64,000 bases of DNA from positions 1 through 64,000 of the forward strand of contig JAHWGK010000007.1 in the NCBI GenBank assembly GCA_020054495.1. Direction: 5' to 3'. A model generated the notes under the pieces. That model was not told the origin of the DNA. It was given only the letters and a program-made list of their open reading frames with translations, and ran no database searches. The DNA comes from Thermoplasmata archaeon. GTDB lineage: Archaea; Thermoplasmatota; E2; DHVEG-1. Made by a program: the position numbers and the translations under genes. Below, one piece after another: positions 43,476 through 53,376 of this stretch (the first letter of the stretch is position 1; every line of letters starts with the position of its first letter).

Positions 43476-46307
43476 ATGCCAGCAGCTAGAAAATTCAGAG
43501 TGTGTTTCTTAACATTCATATTACTAATTAGTTCCTTATCACTTTTTATTATTACTCCTGAAAATGTAAAAGCAGATGACGATGAGTTTTATGAATTATT
43601 ATTCCACCCATACATAACTGCTGCAATGTATATTTATGATGAAAATGAAACAATGGAAATTGAAGGTCCTTTAACTTTTGATTTGTATTATACTACAACA
43701 ATTGCTACACAGTTCAATTATCAAGATCAACTAAAAGTTGTAATATATTCTATTAATCCTTTCACAGGATCATTAAGAGAAATAGAAAATGCAAATAGCT
43801 CAATAACATTAACACCAGAAAGATTAGGAGATCTTGTACAAAAAGTAGAGGTTGACCTAGAAAATGTTAGTTTCACTTTAAACACAGGGGAATTATTAAT
43901 TTTTACTGTTGAAATAATTCAAAGCGGTAAACCAATTGGAAATATTGTTGAAAAAAGATATGAGAGGAATATAAAATCAGGAATGGAAAGAATAGGTGAT
44001 TTTTTTAATAATAGTAATAATGAAAATTTGAAAGAATTAGGAGCTACAATTCTTACTCTCCTAGACATAACCGAAGAATTTGGTATTAGTGGAGAAGAAA
44101 TTGCCAGTCTTGCAAATTCATTCAGTTCTTCATCCTTTATATTTAACTCTAAGGAATATCCTTCTTCAGTTACTCTCCCTACAGATTCAGATGAAAATAT
44201 GACTTTATACTTTCATTCTGCTATGTATGATGAGAGTTCTGAAGGTGATGGGTTAGTAGATATGATAACAGAAAAACCCAATGGAACAGCAACCACATGG
44301 CCAACAAGACTTTTTGATATCGATCAAACTGATCAAGGTTTTAATACTGAAGAATGGATGTTTTGGTTAGCGGTTTGGATTGATTATATTACAAAACCCT
44401 CTGATGAAGACGAAGATGAAAATATTGTAACATATTATTTAGATAATGAATTAAATCTTAAAACTGAAGAGCTGGAGGGATATTCACCGGCAAGAAAAAG
44501 TTTAAGTGAGCCGAAAAAATGGGATGGTCCATCTCTTCAAAGAAACAAAATTATAAAAAATGTGACAGCTGAATTATATATTCATTACCCTAGACTAATT
44601 ATTTTCAGTAAATATAATGTTAATGTTAGTTTATATGCTGGTGAAGATATCATTGCTTCTGATCAAAAGACAATGGATCGGACTACATTATTAGAGTTAT
44701 TACAAAGAGGACCAAATGATCCTATGGTTTTTACATTTCCAGAATTATTGGGTGAAGAATTATGGAATGGACAAAATATAAGCTTGAAGGTTAGTTTAAG
44801 CGGCGGTCCAATAACTATATTTAGATCTGCTTCGCTTTTATGTGATTCTAAGGATTATCCATCTTCTATAACATTTAATTTTGAGGAAACAACAAATATT
44901 GATATGACAATAATTGAAGGAGCAGAAGAAGATCCAGTTCCTGTTATTCCTGGTGGTAGTGCAGAATTTGTTTTAAATATAACAAGTGTACATGAAGACA
45001 CAATAGATATTGATATTATACCAGAAGATCCTGTTGATCTAGAAGACTGGAGTATTGAACATCCTGAAAGTGTTGATATTTCCGAAGATGGTTTTACATT
45101 AGTTAATGTTATTGTAAAATCCATTGACAATACAAGTGACGCCGAGGATGATGATATTCAACTATCCATTATTGCTAGTGGTTTAACAGGGATTGACAGC
45201 GAAGATATAGCGGTTGAAGTTTCCAAAAAGGCAGTTGATTATGATATAACTCTAACTTCACCTAAAGGAAAAGAAATCAAACATGGTGAAAGTGGTAAAT
45301 ATACTTTTAAAATAAAAAATAGCAATACTGGTATCTGGCCAGATGATTATGATATTATTGCAACCTCTGAGCATGATTGGGCAAATTTATCCTATAAAGT
45401 TGGGGATGCAAAAAATGTAGAAATTGGAGAAGAGTTTACTGTTGACGTAATAGTAAATGTTCCATGGTATACTGATATAACAACTGATGTATTGAAATTT
45501 ACAGTCATTTCTAAAGAAAGTAATGAAGAGTTCATTTTTACAGTAAATGTTACTACGACAGTTATTGCTCCAAATATCTTAGAGAGCACTTATCATTTCT
45601 TTGAGTCTGTTGCAAAAGATATAGGTCTTGATGAAATTCTTGGTTCCTATGCAGCTGCATTTTTAATATTTATCATAGTGTTCCTTATACTAATCTTCCT
45701 GATTCCTGCAATATATCTAATTAAAAAGAAGTTTGTCGAGATTATTTGTCTAGATCGTATTAAAGATATTGCTCCAGACGAAGAGGCAAAATTTGATATT
45801 ACCCTTCAAAACCCATCAAAACAAACTCTAACCTACGAAATCCATACAGAACTGGAATCTAAGAGTTGGAATATATCATTGGACAAAGAAAGTGTCGTAG
45901 TTGAACCAAAACAATCAAGTGTTGTTGTTTTAAGTGTTAAACCTACAGATCATATCAAACCTGATGAGTGGGTAGAGATTAAGGTGATAGTCAAGGTAGT
46001 TGAGAAAAAGAAATCAGTTGAAATTTCTACATTCACGAATATTAAAGGTGGAAAACCTGAAGTAAAAATTACTGGTGTATTTCATTGGCCAAAGATATTT
46101 AATAAAGATGATAGGGTAGAGACGTCTTTTAGACTAAATAATACAGGTAATGTATCAGCGAGCAACATCAATGTTATTTTGTATGTAAATGATGAGGAAA
46201 AAAATAAAGTAGAGGATATTACTATTCCTCGTGGCGGATATGCTGAAATTGAAATGCCTTGGATAGCCGTAAAAGGTAAAAACAAGATCAGCATAGTGGT
46301 TAAATAA
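43476..46307 (+). CDS. large surface protein with CARDB/NEW3-like domains
   Basis: A protein of 943 aa. After a signal peptide (VCFLTFILLISSLSLFII) come several beta-sandwich domains, some with the NEW3/CARDB look (VPVIPGGSAEFVLNITSVHE, VTIDIIPEDPVDL-like, GKYTFKIKNSNTG, EEAKFDITLQNPSKQTLT, ETSFRLNNTGNVSASNINVIL). A membrane helix near 735 (AAAFLIFIIVFLILIFLI) splits the chain, so the last 200 residues are on the other side. The TATA box is at 43428-43438 and the SD AGGTGA lies before ATG. Likely structural. Confidence 0.75.
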   Translation: MPAARKFRVCFLTFILLISSLSLFIITPENVKADDDEFYELLFHPYITAAMYIYDENETMEIEGPLTFDLYYTTTIATQFNYQDQLKVVIYSINPFTGSLREIENANSSITLTPERLGDLVQKVEVDLENVSFTLNTGELLIFTVEIIQSGKPIGNIVEKRYERNIKSGMERIGDFFNNSNNENLKELGATILTLLDITEEFGISGEEIASLANSFSSSSFIFNSKEYPSSVTLPTDSDENMTLYFHSAMYDESSEGDGLVDMITEKPNGTATTWPTRLFDIDQTDQGFNTEEWMFWLAVWIDYITKPSDEDEDENIVTYYLDNELNLKTEELEGYSPARKSLSEPKKWDGPSLQRNKIIKNVTAELYIHYPRLIIFSKYNVNVSLYAGEDIIASDQKTMDRTTLLELLQRGPNDPMVFTFPELLGEELWNGQNISLKVSLSGGPITIFRSASLLCDSKDYPSSITFNFEETTNIDMTIIEGAEEDPVPVIPGGSAEFVLNITSVHEDTIDIDIIPEDPVDLEDWSIEHPESVDISEDGFTLVNVIVKSIDNTSDAEDDDIQLSIIASGLTGIDSEDIAVEVSKKAVDYDITLTSPKGKEIKHGESGKYTFKIKNSNTGIWPDDYDIIATSEHDWANLSYKVGDAKNVEIGEEFTVDVIVNVPWYTDITTDVLKFTVISKESNEEFIFTVNVTTTVIAPNILESTYHFFESVAKDIGLDEILGSYAAAFLIFIIVFLILIFLIPAIYLIKKKFVEIICLDRIKDIAPDEEAKFDITLQNPSKQTLTYEIHTELESKSWNISLDKESVVVEPKQSSVVVLSVKPTDHIKPDEWVEIKVIVKVVEKKKSVEISTFTNIKGGKPEVKITGVFHWPKIFNKDDRVETSFRLNNTGNVSASNINVILYVNDEEKNKVEDITIPRGGYAEIEMPWIAVKGKNKISIVVK

Positions 46308-46347
46308 TTAGTATATCCAAAAGAGTAAGATCTTTGTAGTGTTTCTT

Positions 46348-47226
46348 ATGCAAAAGGACTCAGTTCATAAACAAGAAATAGAACAGCAAAAAGATGCGGA
46401 AAAAAAATACCAGACCTATATAAAGAAAAGAAACGAATTAAATGATATGGCTAAGGTACTTCGTGAAGAACGAGATATGGTTCATAATAGCCGTAAAGAT
46501 TTAAAAGAGGAGATAAAGAAGGTTAAAAAAGAGCGAGATGAGCTTGTTTCTAAGATGAAGCATCATAAAGAAATGCGTAATAAACTCCAAAAAGAAGCAA
46601 AAAAGTTTATTGAAGCCAAACAAAAGAGTAAAGGTGAGGTTTTTAAAAATTTACCATTGCGTGTAGAGGAGCTCAAAGCTGATTTTCAGATGCTTGAATA
46701 CAGACAGGAAACCGTTCCAATGAGCTCAGCAGAAGAAAACGAGTTAATAGAGACAATTCGTGAGAAAAGAAAGGAGTTCAAGCGGAAACAGAAACAAATG
46801 GAAAAACAGAAAAGCATTGAAATTGACATCTCTGACAAGGACAACGCTATAGATGAACTTTTTAAGAAAGCAGATGAAGAGCATAAATTGGTTCAGAAAT
46901 ACTATGATGAAAATCAGAAGGAACATAAAAAATACATTAAACTTGTTAATGAGTTGTCTTTATCTATTGCTGAAGGCAATAAAAAACATGAGCAATATAT
47001 AGAACTTAGAAATGAGGCACAAAAGATTCATGAAAAAGCATTTGAGATGAGATCCAAAATTATTGGCATTAAAGGGGAGCGGCGTAAACGTTGGACTGAG
47101 GCTAAAAAAGCGATAAAGGATCAAAATATTAAGGCCCGTAAGGCTGTAATGGATAAAGGCAAGCTTGATCAGATTGCTGATAAATCTGTTGACGCTTTAA
47201 AAAAGGGAGAGAAAATTAATTTATAA
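46348..47226 (+). CDS. archaeal coiled-coil protein
   Basis: A protein of 292 aa, almost fully alpha-helical with heptads and about 35% Lys plus Glu. It starts MQKDSVHKQEIEQQ. The layout of long charged helices with a short break near 100-130 (RVEELKADFQMLEYRQETVP) matches the uncharacterised COG1340-type coiled-coil family of archaea, as I recall. It starts 40 bp after the large surface protein gene and may share its transcript. Function unknown. Confidence 0.75.
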   Translation: MQKDSVHKQEIEQQKDAEKKYQTYIKKRNELNDMAKVLREERDMVHNSRKDLKEEIKKVKKERDELVSKMKHHKEMRNKLQKEAKKFIEAKQKSKGEVFKNLPLRVEELKADFQMLEYRQETVPMSSAEENELIETIREKRKEFKRKQKQMEKQKSIEIDISDKDNAIDELFKKADEEHKLVQKYYDENQKEHKKYIKLVNELSLSIAEGNKKHEQYIELRNEAQKIHEKAFEMRSKIIGIKGERRKRWTEAKKAIKDQNIKARKAVMDKGKLDQIADKSVDALKKGEKINL

Positions 47227-47283
47227 TTTAAAAGATATTATTACAGATAGATTTATATATATATTAAACTTGTATAATAATAA

Positions 47284-48765
47284 ATGAAGAGTGTCACTAA
47301 ATTAGTGGTGATTTTGATAATTGCCATTTTGATCATTTCCTCTGTTTATATTGTTTATAGTTTAAATAATGAAAATGATGATGGAAACAGTGATACTATA
47401 CCTCCAATTATTAATTCAGTCACAGGTAACACAACAGGTACAACCGGAAAAATTACTAAAATTACAGCATCATTTTCAGATAATGTAAATGTTACAGATG
47501 CTACACTGTTTTATAGATCAAAAGAATCTGAAGAATGGATAAGCAAATCAATCTTATCGGGAAGTATTAATATTGAGATACCTTCAAATTCAGATAATGA
47601 TTGGTACTATTATATTACCATTAATGATAAAGCAGGAAATGGACCAATAGGTGACCCCTCAATTGATGGTAGTATTTATTATACAATTACAGTAACCCAA
47701 AATTTAGAAGATTTAGTACATACCGTTTTTATTGAAGAAGCTACAGGCGAAACTTGTGTATATTGTCCAGGAGTTTCAGAAGTAATACATGATTTATTTA
47801 AATCTAGAAATTACAATTTCTATTATGTTAGTATGGTTACAGAACATCAAAAAGCCAGTGACCATTTATATGATGATTATAATTTATTCGGTCAACCAAC
47901 CGTCTATATTGACGGTGGTTACAATGTTTTCGTAGGAGGTGGAGAGACTAAAGCTGACGTTGATGAAGCGAAATATATAGAAGCAATTCAAACAGCAGAA
48001 AAGAGAAATGTACCAAAAATAAAAGTAAATATTACAATAGATTATACAGAAGGCGACAACAAATTTACCACAAATGTTATTGTAAATAATTTTGAGGAAG
48101 AAAAATATACTGGAACACTAAAAATTCATTTAGCAGAAATTATTTCACAGTGGAACTATAAAACTGGAAGCGGTGGGAAAATCTATAATGGTTTTCTTGA
48201 TTATATTATAAATGAAGAGATAACTATTGACTCTAATGGAGAATTTACAAAATCAAAAGATTGGGATTTATCAAGTTTAGACCCTGAAAATCTAATTATT
48301 ATTGCTGTAGTTTTTAATTCTGAATCAGTGGAAGCATTTTCTGATCCCGGTGGTATTACTCAAGATAAACATCCCTTTGACGCTTATTATGCTGATGCAA
48401 CAGATGGAGCTTATGTTATCGCAGGGGGAAATTTGCCACCCGAGGTCGGCATAACTAATCCGGTTAATGGGAAACAGCATATTTTTGGCATTCCATTATT
48501 TAAAACACTACTAAAAGTAACTAGATTAATTGGAGGAACAAATATTGTTGTAAACGCCGATGATGACTCAAAAGTCGACAAAGTTGAATTTTATGTTGAT
48601 GGTGAGTTAGTATTTACTGATGAAGAAGCACCTTATGAATATCAATTGAAAAAAATAGGTACTTTTAAATCTATATTCTTCCGAAAACATATTATTTCAG
48701 TAATTGCTTATGATGATAGCGGGAAAACATCCACTGATGAATTAGAAGTTCGAGCTAGGTTATAA
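47284..48765 (+). CDS. secreted thioredoxin-fold protein with Ig-like ends
   Basis: A protein of 493 aa. A hydrophobic N-terminal anchor (LVVILIIAILIISSVYIV) precedes a first beta domain (40-130), then a thioredoxin-like domain with CVYC in EEATGETCVYCPGVSE (near 158) and a cis-Pro-like FGQPTVYIDGG, then a beta part and a C-terminal Ig-like domain (DKVEFYVDGELVF). It probably handles disulfides at the cell surface. The active-site pair is CVYC rather than CGPC. Confidence 0.75.
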   Translation: MKSVTKLVVILIIAILIISSVYIVYSLNNENDDGNSDTIPPIINSVTGNTTGTTGKITKITASFSDNVNVTDATLFYRSKESEEWISKSILSGSINIEIPSNSDNDWYYYITINDKAGNGPIGDPSIDGSIYYTITVTQNLEDLVHTVFIEEATGETCVYCPGVSEVIHDLFKSRNYNFYYVSMVTEHQKASDHLYDDYNLFGQPTVYIDGGYNVFVGGGETKADVDEAKYIEAIQTAEKRNVPKIKVNITIDYTEGDNKFTTNVIVNNFEEEKYTGTLKIHLAEIISQWNYKTGSGGKIYNGFLDYIINEEITIDSNGEFTKSKDWDLSSLDPENLIIIAVVFNSESVEAFSDPGGITQDKHPFDAYYADATDGAYVIAGGNLPPEVGITNPVNGKQHIFGIPLFKTLLKVTRLIGGTNIVVNADDDSKVDKVEFYVDGELVFTDEEAPYEYQLKKIGTFKSIFFRKHIISVIAYDDSGKTSTDELEVRARL

Positions 48766-48903
48766 AATTTCTTTCAATTTTTTTGTTGTTTGATATTTTC
48801 AATTAACTCGCATTTACTAATAGAAGAAATAGTTTTAATAAGTAAATATGTTATAATGATTATCTAGAACGCCTAATTAAATCATAAAAGAGGTGGAAAC
48901 AAC

Positions 48904-50379
48904 ATTAATTTTTTACTTATTTGTCCCAGAGTCTCGTATTCCTATGTTGACACAGATAGTAAAAATAAATCATTTAACGGACTTGCTCCACCACTTGGCT
49001 TACTTTATATTGCAAAAACTCTGGAAAACGAGGGAGATAATACTACCATACTTGATTTCTCCTGCGAAACTTTTGAAGAGCAAAAACTAGTAGATCCAGT
49101 AAAAAAAGCCGATGTCGTTGGAGTAAGTGTTTTCAGTTTTGCCTTAGAAAGTTCAAAAGAGATAATTAAAATTATCAGAAAAATAAAACCACAAATAAAA
49201 GTAATAATTGGAGGGCCTCATTGTTCATTATTCCCAGAAAAAGCTTTAAAAGAAACACAGGCTGATATATGTGTTCAAGGGGATGGTGAATTCGTAATTT
49301 CTGATATAAAAAAGGCAATCAAAGGGGAAATTTCTTTTTCAGAGATCCCTGGGATTTATTATCGAGAAAAAGATAAAAATCGGAAAGGAGCTCCATTAAA
49401 GCTTATTGATAATCTTGACACTATTTCTTTTCCAGCAAGACATCTCACTAACAAATATAATTATGGAAATCAGTTTAATCCTAAGATAAAAAATGGAGAG
49501 TTTACTTCGATTATTACAAGTAGAGGATGTCCTTTTAGATGTAAATTTTGTTCAAGAAACTCAGTTAGTATGAAAATGTATCGAGCGCGATCGACAGAAA
49601 ATATTTTAAAAGAATTAAAGGAAGTAAAGAATAAAGGCTATAAATATGTAGCTTTTGTAGATGATAGTTTTCTTTCTAATAAAAACCAAACTCATGAGCT
49701 ATTTGACAAAATTATCAAAGAAAAATTGAATATGAAATTCATAATTACTGCATCTCGCGTTGATTCTGCAGATGAAAAGCTTTTTTTAAAAATGAAAAAA
49801 GCAGGTGTGACCCATATTCAGTATGGTTTAGAATCAGGAAATCAAGATGTTTTAGATTTTTATAATAAAAAAACAACTCTAGAAAAAATTCGATATGCAT
49901 TAAATCTTAGTCATAAAACAGGTTTTTTTAATATGGGTTCATTTATTTTGGGGGCACCTTTTGAAACAAAAAAACATTTTGAAAAAACAATAAATTTTGC
50001 CAAAAGTCTTCCATTAGATTCTGTCTCTTTTGTCCCTTTAAAATATATGGCTGGATCTGATTTATGGTGTAAAGCAGTCGAGGATGGAAAGATTTCTGAT
50101 GATATTTATGTATCAAAAGCAGATTCTGAAAAAGGATTAGGATTATATCCTGAACAAGAAATCGTTAAATATTGCGTCAAAGCGCGTTCAAATTATTATG
50201 CACGTCCACAGTTTATGTTAAGGTTATTAATAAAATCATTAAAAAATGATGATTTAGGATTTTTACAATCTTATCTATTGATGTTTTTATCAAACATTTG
50301 TGAGGGATTCAAATTTTTAGGATTAACTCCTAAAAAAAATAATTCTGTTATAACAAAAGATAGATTATCAAGAAAATAA
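48904..50379 (+). CDS. B12-binding radical SAM protein starting at ATT
   Basis: A protein of about 491 aa. The N-terminal cobalamin-binding domain reads NFLLICPRVSYSY, APPLGLLYIAKTLENEG and VGVSVFSFALESSKEI. The radical SAM cluster motif is RGCPFRCKFCSRN (CxxxCxxC), then FVDDSFLSN and GLESGNQDVL. The frame is one piece with no ATG, GTG or TTG before residue 220, well past the cobalamin domain. ATT 48904 has the SD AGAGGTGG 7 nt upstream. The gene is convergent with 50348 and overlaps it by 32 bp. It likely makes C-C, C-P or thio-methyl bonds; the substrate is unknown. Confidence 0.88.
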   Translation: MNFLLICPRVSYSYVDTDSKNKSFNGLAPPLGLLYIAKTLENEGDNTTILDFSCETFEEQKLVDPVKKADVVGVSVFSFALESSKEIIKIIRKIKPQIKVIIGGPHCSLFPEKALKETQADICVQGDGEFVISDIKKAIKGEISFSEIPGIYYREKDKNRKGAPLKLIDNLDTISFPARHLTNKYNYGNQFNPKIKNGEFTSIITSRGCPFRCKFCSRNSVSMKMYRARSTENILKELKEVKNKGYKYVAFVDDSFLSNKNQTHELFDKIIKEKLNMKFIITASRVDSADEKLFLKMKKAGVTHIQYGLESGNQDVLDFYNKKTTLEKIRYALNLSHKTGFFNMGSFILGAPFETKKHFEKTINFAKSLPLDSVSFVPLKYMAGSDLWCKAVEDGKISDDIYVSKADSEKGLGLYPEQEIVKYCVKARSNYYARPQFMLRLLIKSLKNDDLGFLQSYLLMFLSNICEGFKFLGLTPKKNNSVITKDRLSRK

Positions 50380-50986
50380 GTGCAGATTTTGTGACTAATA
50401 TATTTCGATTTTTTCTATACGCACTATATTTATAATCATCTAACCTGTAAATAAGCAACCAACCGTATTGTGAGAAGAATGCAAAAAGTGCTAGGCATAA
50501 TATTTGGAACCAGATGATGATATCAAGGTTTAATGTCTTAGCCTGAACGTAAAATCCGCCGATGACTAAAAACATCGCTCCAAATGCCATCTGGGATTCA
50601 TGATGTAACAGTCCTTCAGCGTATAAACTTATGATTCCACCTATCAGAGAAAAGACAAGAACCGGCCATCCGCATTGCATTGTAAGGTAGAATGCAATGC
50701 CAAGTAGAAAAATTATAGAGATAACCAGTAATGTTTTCAATGTTTTTTTCGAAAATGTGATTCTTTTTTCTAATTCTATGTGATAAAAATCATGGATGGT
50801 GTGTGCAAGAACCCATTGAGCAAGAAAGCCTCCAACCATAACAAGAGCGATCCCTTCAAAGTATATACCATCTATTACTTTAAGATCAATAGCTGCAAGG
50901 GATCCTAAAAGAGGAAATCCTACCCCCGTAGCAATTGATGTCAATATGGTAAATGGTGCAAGCATGCCCTTTTTTTCAAATTTCAT
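50348..50986 (-). CDS. multi-pass membrane protein, unknown
   Basis: A protein of 212 aa with about six membrane helices (APFTILTSIATGVGFPLLG, GIALVMVGGFLAQWVL, TLLVISIIFLLGIAFYL, VLVFSLIGGIISLYAEG and others). An AHTIHDFYHIELEKR segment in an early loop looks catalytic, with some likeness to prenyltransferase loops, but the family is not recognised. It lies between the two B12-radical SAM genes and shares the direction of the second. Confidence 0.6.
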   Translation of the reverse strand: MKFEKKGMLAPFTILTSIATGVGFPLLGSLAAIDLKVIDGIYFEGIALVMVGGFLAQWVLAHTIHDFYHIELEKRITFSKKTLKTLLVISIIFLLGIAFYLTMQCGWPVLVFSLIGGIISLYAEGLLHHESQMAFGAMFLVIGGFYVQAKTLNLDIIIWFQILCLALFAFFSQYGWLLIYRLDDYKYSAYRKNRNILVTKSALIFLIIYLLL

Positions 50987-51029
50987 TGCAGTCCCCTCAA
51001 TAATTTAATAGTTTATAAAATTCATAGTA

Positions 51030-52340
51030 TCATTTTGAAGAAAATAGTCTCCTACTGTTCATATGTGCTGTAAGGTTCCGTTCAAACGTGAGAAAAAATG
51101 GATATATCCCTAGTTTTAAACTTTTTAAAGCTCTTCTTACAGTATACGGTGCTGAATAAAATTCTTTGTACATTTTTCTTACGCCATATAGTAGTTCTTT
51201 TGGTGTCATATGTTCTGGGGTAAATACAACGTTTTTCATAGTATATTTAGACCAATCCTTGGTAATAATACGCCCTTCTTTTTCGAATCGGTTAAAAATA
51301 GGTGTTCCGGGATATGGTGTTAATACAAGGAAATCTGCAACGTCGATTTTTAATTCTTGTATCAGTTTCATGGTTTCCTTAAAAACATCCTTTGTATCTG
51401 TATCGAAGCCAAATACGAAACATCCAATCACTATCATACCTTGGCTATGAATGTTTTTTACAGCTTGAGCATACTCTTTGACTTTGTTTGTTTTTTTACC
51501 AATGTCATCAAGAGTAGTTTGAGAAACAGATTCAAAACCTATAAGCCAAGATACGCAGCCTGCTTTTTTTGAAAGTTTTACTAATTCTTTGTCATGTGCA
51601 AGAACATCTGAGTTACCATTACAGGAGAATTTTTTATGTAAGCCTTCCATTTTTTTAAAAAGAGATTTTGAATATTCTGGGTTGATAGTAAGTGATGTAT
51701 CATAGAATGTAAATGCTTTTTGCGGCATAGATTTTATTTCTGCTATCACCTCATCAACAGGCCTTGTATAAAATTGTGAACCGCCGGGTATGTTTGTCTC
51801 ACGGCAAAACTCACACCCATATGGGCATCCTCTTGTTGCTTCAACAGCACCAGTGAGAACAAAACCAGGTAATTTAATATTTGTAGATGGGATTTTTACA
51901 GATTTATCGTACTTCACTGGCTGGTAAAATGGTTTTAACTTTTTTTCTTCGAAATCCTCAAGCAATTTAAGCCAGTTGATTTCACCTAATCCTAGTAATA
52001 CACTGTCTGCATGTTGTTTTGATTCATCAGGCAATGCTGAGGCATGTAGACCACTCAATACTACTGTTGTATCTCTTTTTTTGAACTCATCAGCGATTTC
52101 ATAAGCTCTAGGTGCTGAAGAGGTTGCAAAATTAATATTTACAATATCATAAGGTTTATCAAAATCAATCTTTGTATATCGTTCATTTAAAACTTCGACA
52201 GAATGTTTTTTTGGAGTAATAACTCCTAGACGACGGGCATGTAACGTTGGAAGAACAGTAAACATTGTAAGAAGTGTTTTATCGAAAAAGCCGTACTTAG
52301 CAAGGCCCATCGAAACGTTTTCGATGATTAATATGTCCAT
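51030..52340 (-). CDS. B12-binding radical SAM protein
   Basis: A protein of 436 aa. It starts MDILIIENVSMGLAKYGFF; the cobalamin domain spans 1-140 (VVLSGLHASALPDE, VLLGLGEIN). The cluster motif is TRGCPYGCEFCRETN (CxxxCxxC), then FYDTSLTINPEYS and GFESVSQTTLDDIGKK. This layout is common in lipid and cofactor modification enzymes such as BchE/GrsA types. Divergent from the sulfotransferase with a 46-bp gap. Confidence 0.88.
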   Translation of the reverse strand: MDILIIENVSMGLAKYGFFDKTLLTMFTVLPTLHARRLGVITPKKHSVEVLNERYTKIDFDKPYDIVNINFATSSAPRAYEIADEFKKRDTTVVLSGLHASALPDESKQHADSVLLGLGEINWLKLLEDFEEKKLKPFYQPVKYDKSVKIPSTNIKLPGFVLTGAVEATRGCPYGCEFCRETNIPGGSQFYTRPVDEVIAEIKSMPQKAFTFYDTSLTINPEYSKSLFKKMEGLHKKFSCNGNSDVLAHDKELVKLSKKAGCVSWLIGFESVSQTTLDDIGKKTNKVKEYAQAVKNIHSQGMIVIGCFVFGFDTDTKDVFKETMKLIQELKIDVADFLVLTPYPGTPIFNRFEKEGRIITKDWSKYTMKNVVFTPEHMTPKELLYGVRKMYKEFYSAPYTVRRALKSLKLGIYPFFLTFERNLTAHMNSRRLFSSK

Positions 52341-52386
52341 TATGACAAGACAAATATAATCGAGATATATTAAAGTAATCTGGTGT

Positions 52387-53355
52387 ATGGAAAATACTAT
52401 GGATACTGCAGCAAAAACATTAAGACAAAGAGTCAATCATAATTTGAAAAGAAATAGGGTTATTGATAATTTTATATACAATATATCGGGAAAGACAGCA
52501 ATTTATGAAACGCTTCAATTTAAGATTTGGTTATTGATAAATAAAACACGAGATACTTCGAATTTAAACCCAATTATTATTGGAGGTTGCCCTAGAAGTG
52601 GTACAACATTAATCAGAGCGTTAATTGGTATGCATCCAGAAATTGCAACTCCTAAACAAGAATATAATGTTTTAATAGGAATAAATAACGATGATATTTT
52701 ACAAAGTATTCTTGATTTTTCGTCAGAAGAAATAACTGAACTAAAGAATAAATGGAAAAATATGGTAAATTTTTCAGAACATGCACTACGATTATATATG
52801 CAAAAACAAAGGAAACAATATATCATAGTAAAGCAACCATTCCATATTCTTATTATCAATGAACTTTTCCATTATTTTCCGAATATGAAGTTTATTCATA
52901 TAATCAGAGATGGGCGGGATGTTGCTTGTTCTTTAAGGATGCATCCGAAATGGAAAATGGTTAATGGAAAAATTATACCAGCTCATAATATAAGCCCATT
53001 TGATTGGTGTATTAGACGATGGGTTGCTTGTATTAATCTTGGTAAAAAATGGAGGGAATCTGATAAGTATATTGAGGTGAAATATGAGAATTTAGTTAAT
53101 TCTCCTGTTGAAACGATGCAAGATTTGTTTCAGTTTCTCCATGTTAATATGATTCCAAAAAATGATTTACTTAGTTATTATAAATATGAAAAAGATGAGG
53201 ATCACTACACAAATATCGAAGTTGGGAGAGCGATATTCAAGAAATCTATTGGCAGATGGAAAAAAGATATGAGTGAAGATGATAAAGAAATGTTTAAACA
53301 TATGGCTGGAAAGTTATTAATAGAATTAAAATACGAAGAAGATATGAATTGGTAG
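52387..53355 (+). CDS. sulfotransferase family protein
   Basis: A protein of 322 aa. The PAPS 5'-phosphosulfate loop is GGCPRSGTTLIRALIGMHP (residues 59-77) and the 3'-phosphate region is HIIRDGRDVACSLR. It moves a sulfuryl group from PAPS to a hydroxyl group of a sugar, lipid or protein. The N-terminal 50 residues are extra. Start ATG 52387, with a second ATG four codons later. Co-directional with the CapK-like gene. Confidence 0.87.
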   Translation: MENTMDTAAKTLRQRVNHNLKRNRVIDNFIYNISGKTAIYETLQFKIWLLINKTRDTSNLNPIIIGGCPRSGTTLIRALIGMHPEIATPKQEYNVLIGINNDDILQSILDFSSEEITELKNKWKNMVNFSEHALRLYMQKQRKQYIIVKQPFHILIINELFHYFPNMKFIHIIRDGRDVACSLRMHPKWKMVNGKIIPAHNISPFDWCIRRWVACINLGKKWRESDKYIEVKYENLVNSPVETMQDLFQFLHVNMIPKNDLLSYYKYEKDEDHYTNIEVGRAIFKKSIGRWKKDMSEDDKEMFKHMAGKLLIELKYEEDMNW

Positions 53356-53376
53356 TTCAGGTAATGTTGTGAGATA

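Noticed and set aside
48893-49090. ORF of 65 aa starting at GTG
   Set aside because: Wrong frame of the B12-radical SAM gene; the neighbouring frame encodes a clean cobalamin-binding domain.
48904-49570. Frameshift or pseudogene in the radical SAM gene
   Set aside because: The frame is open from 48877 to 50379 without any break; only the usual start codon is missing.
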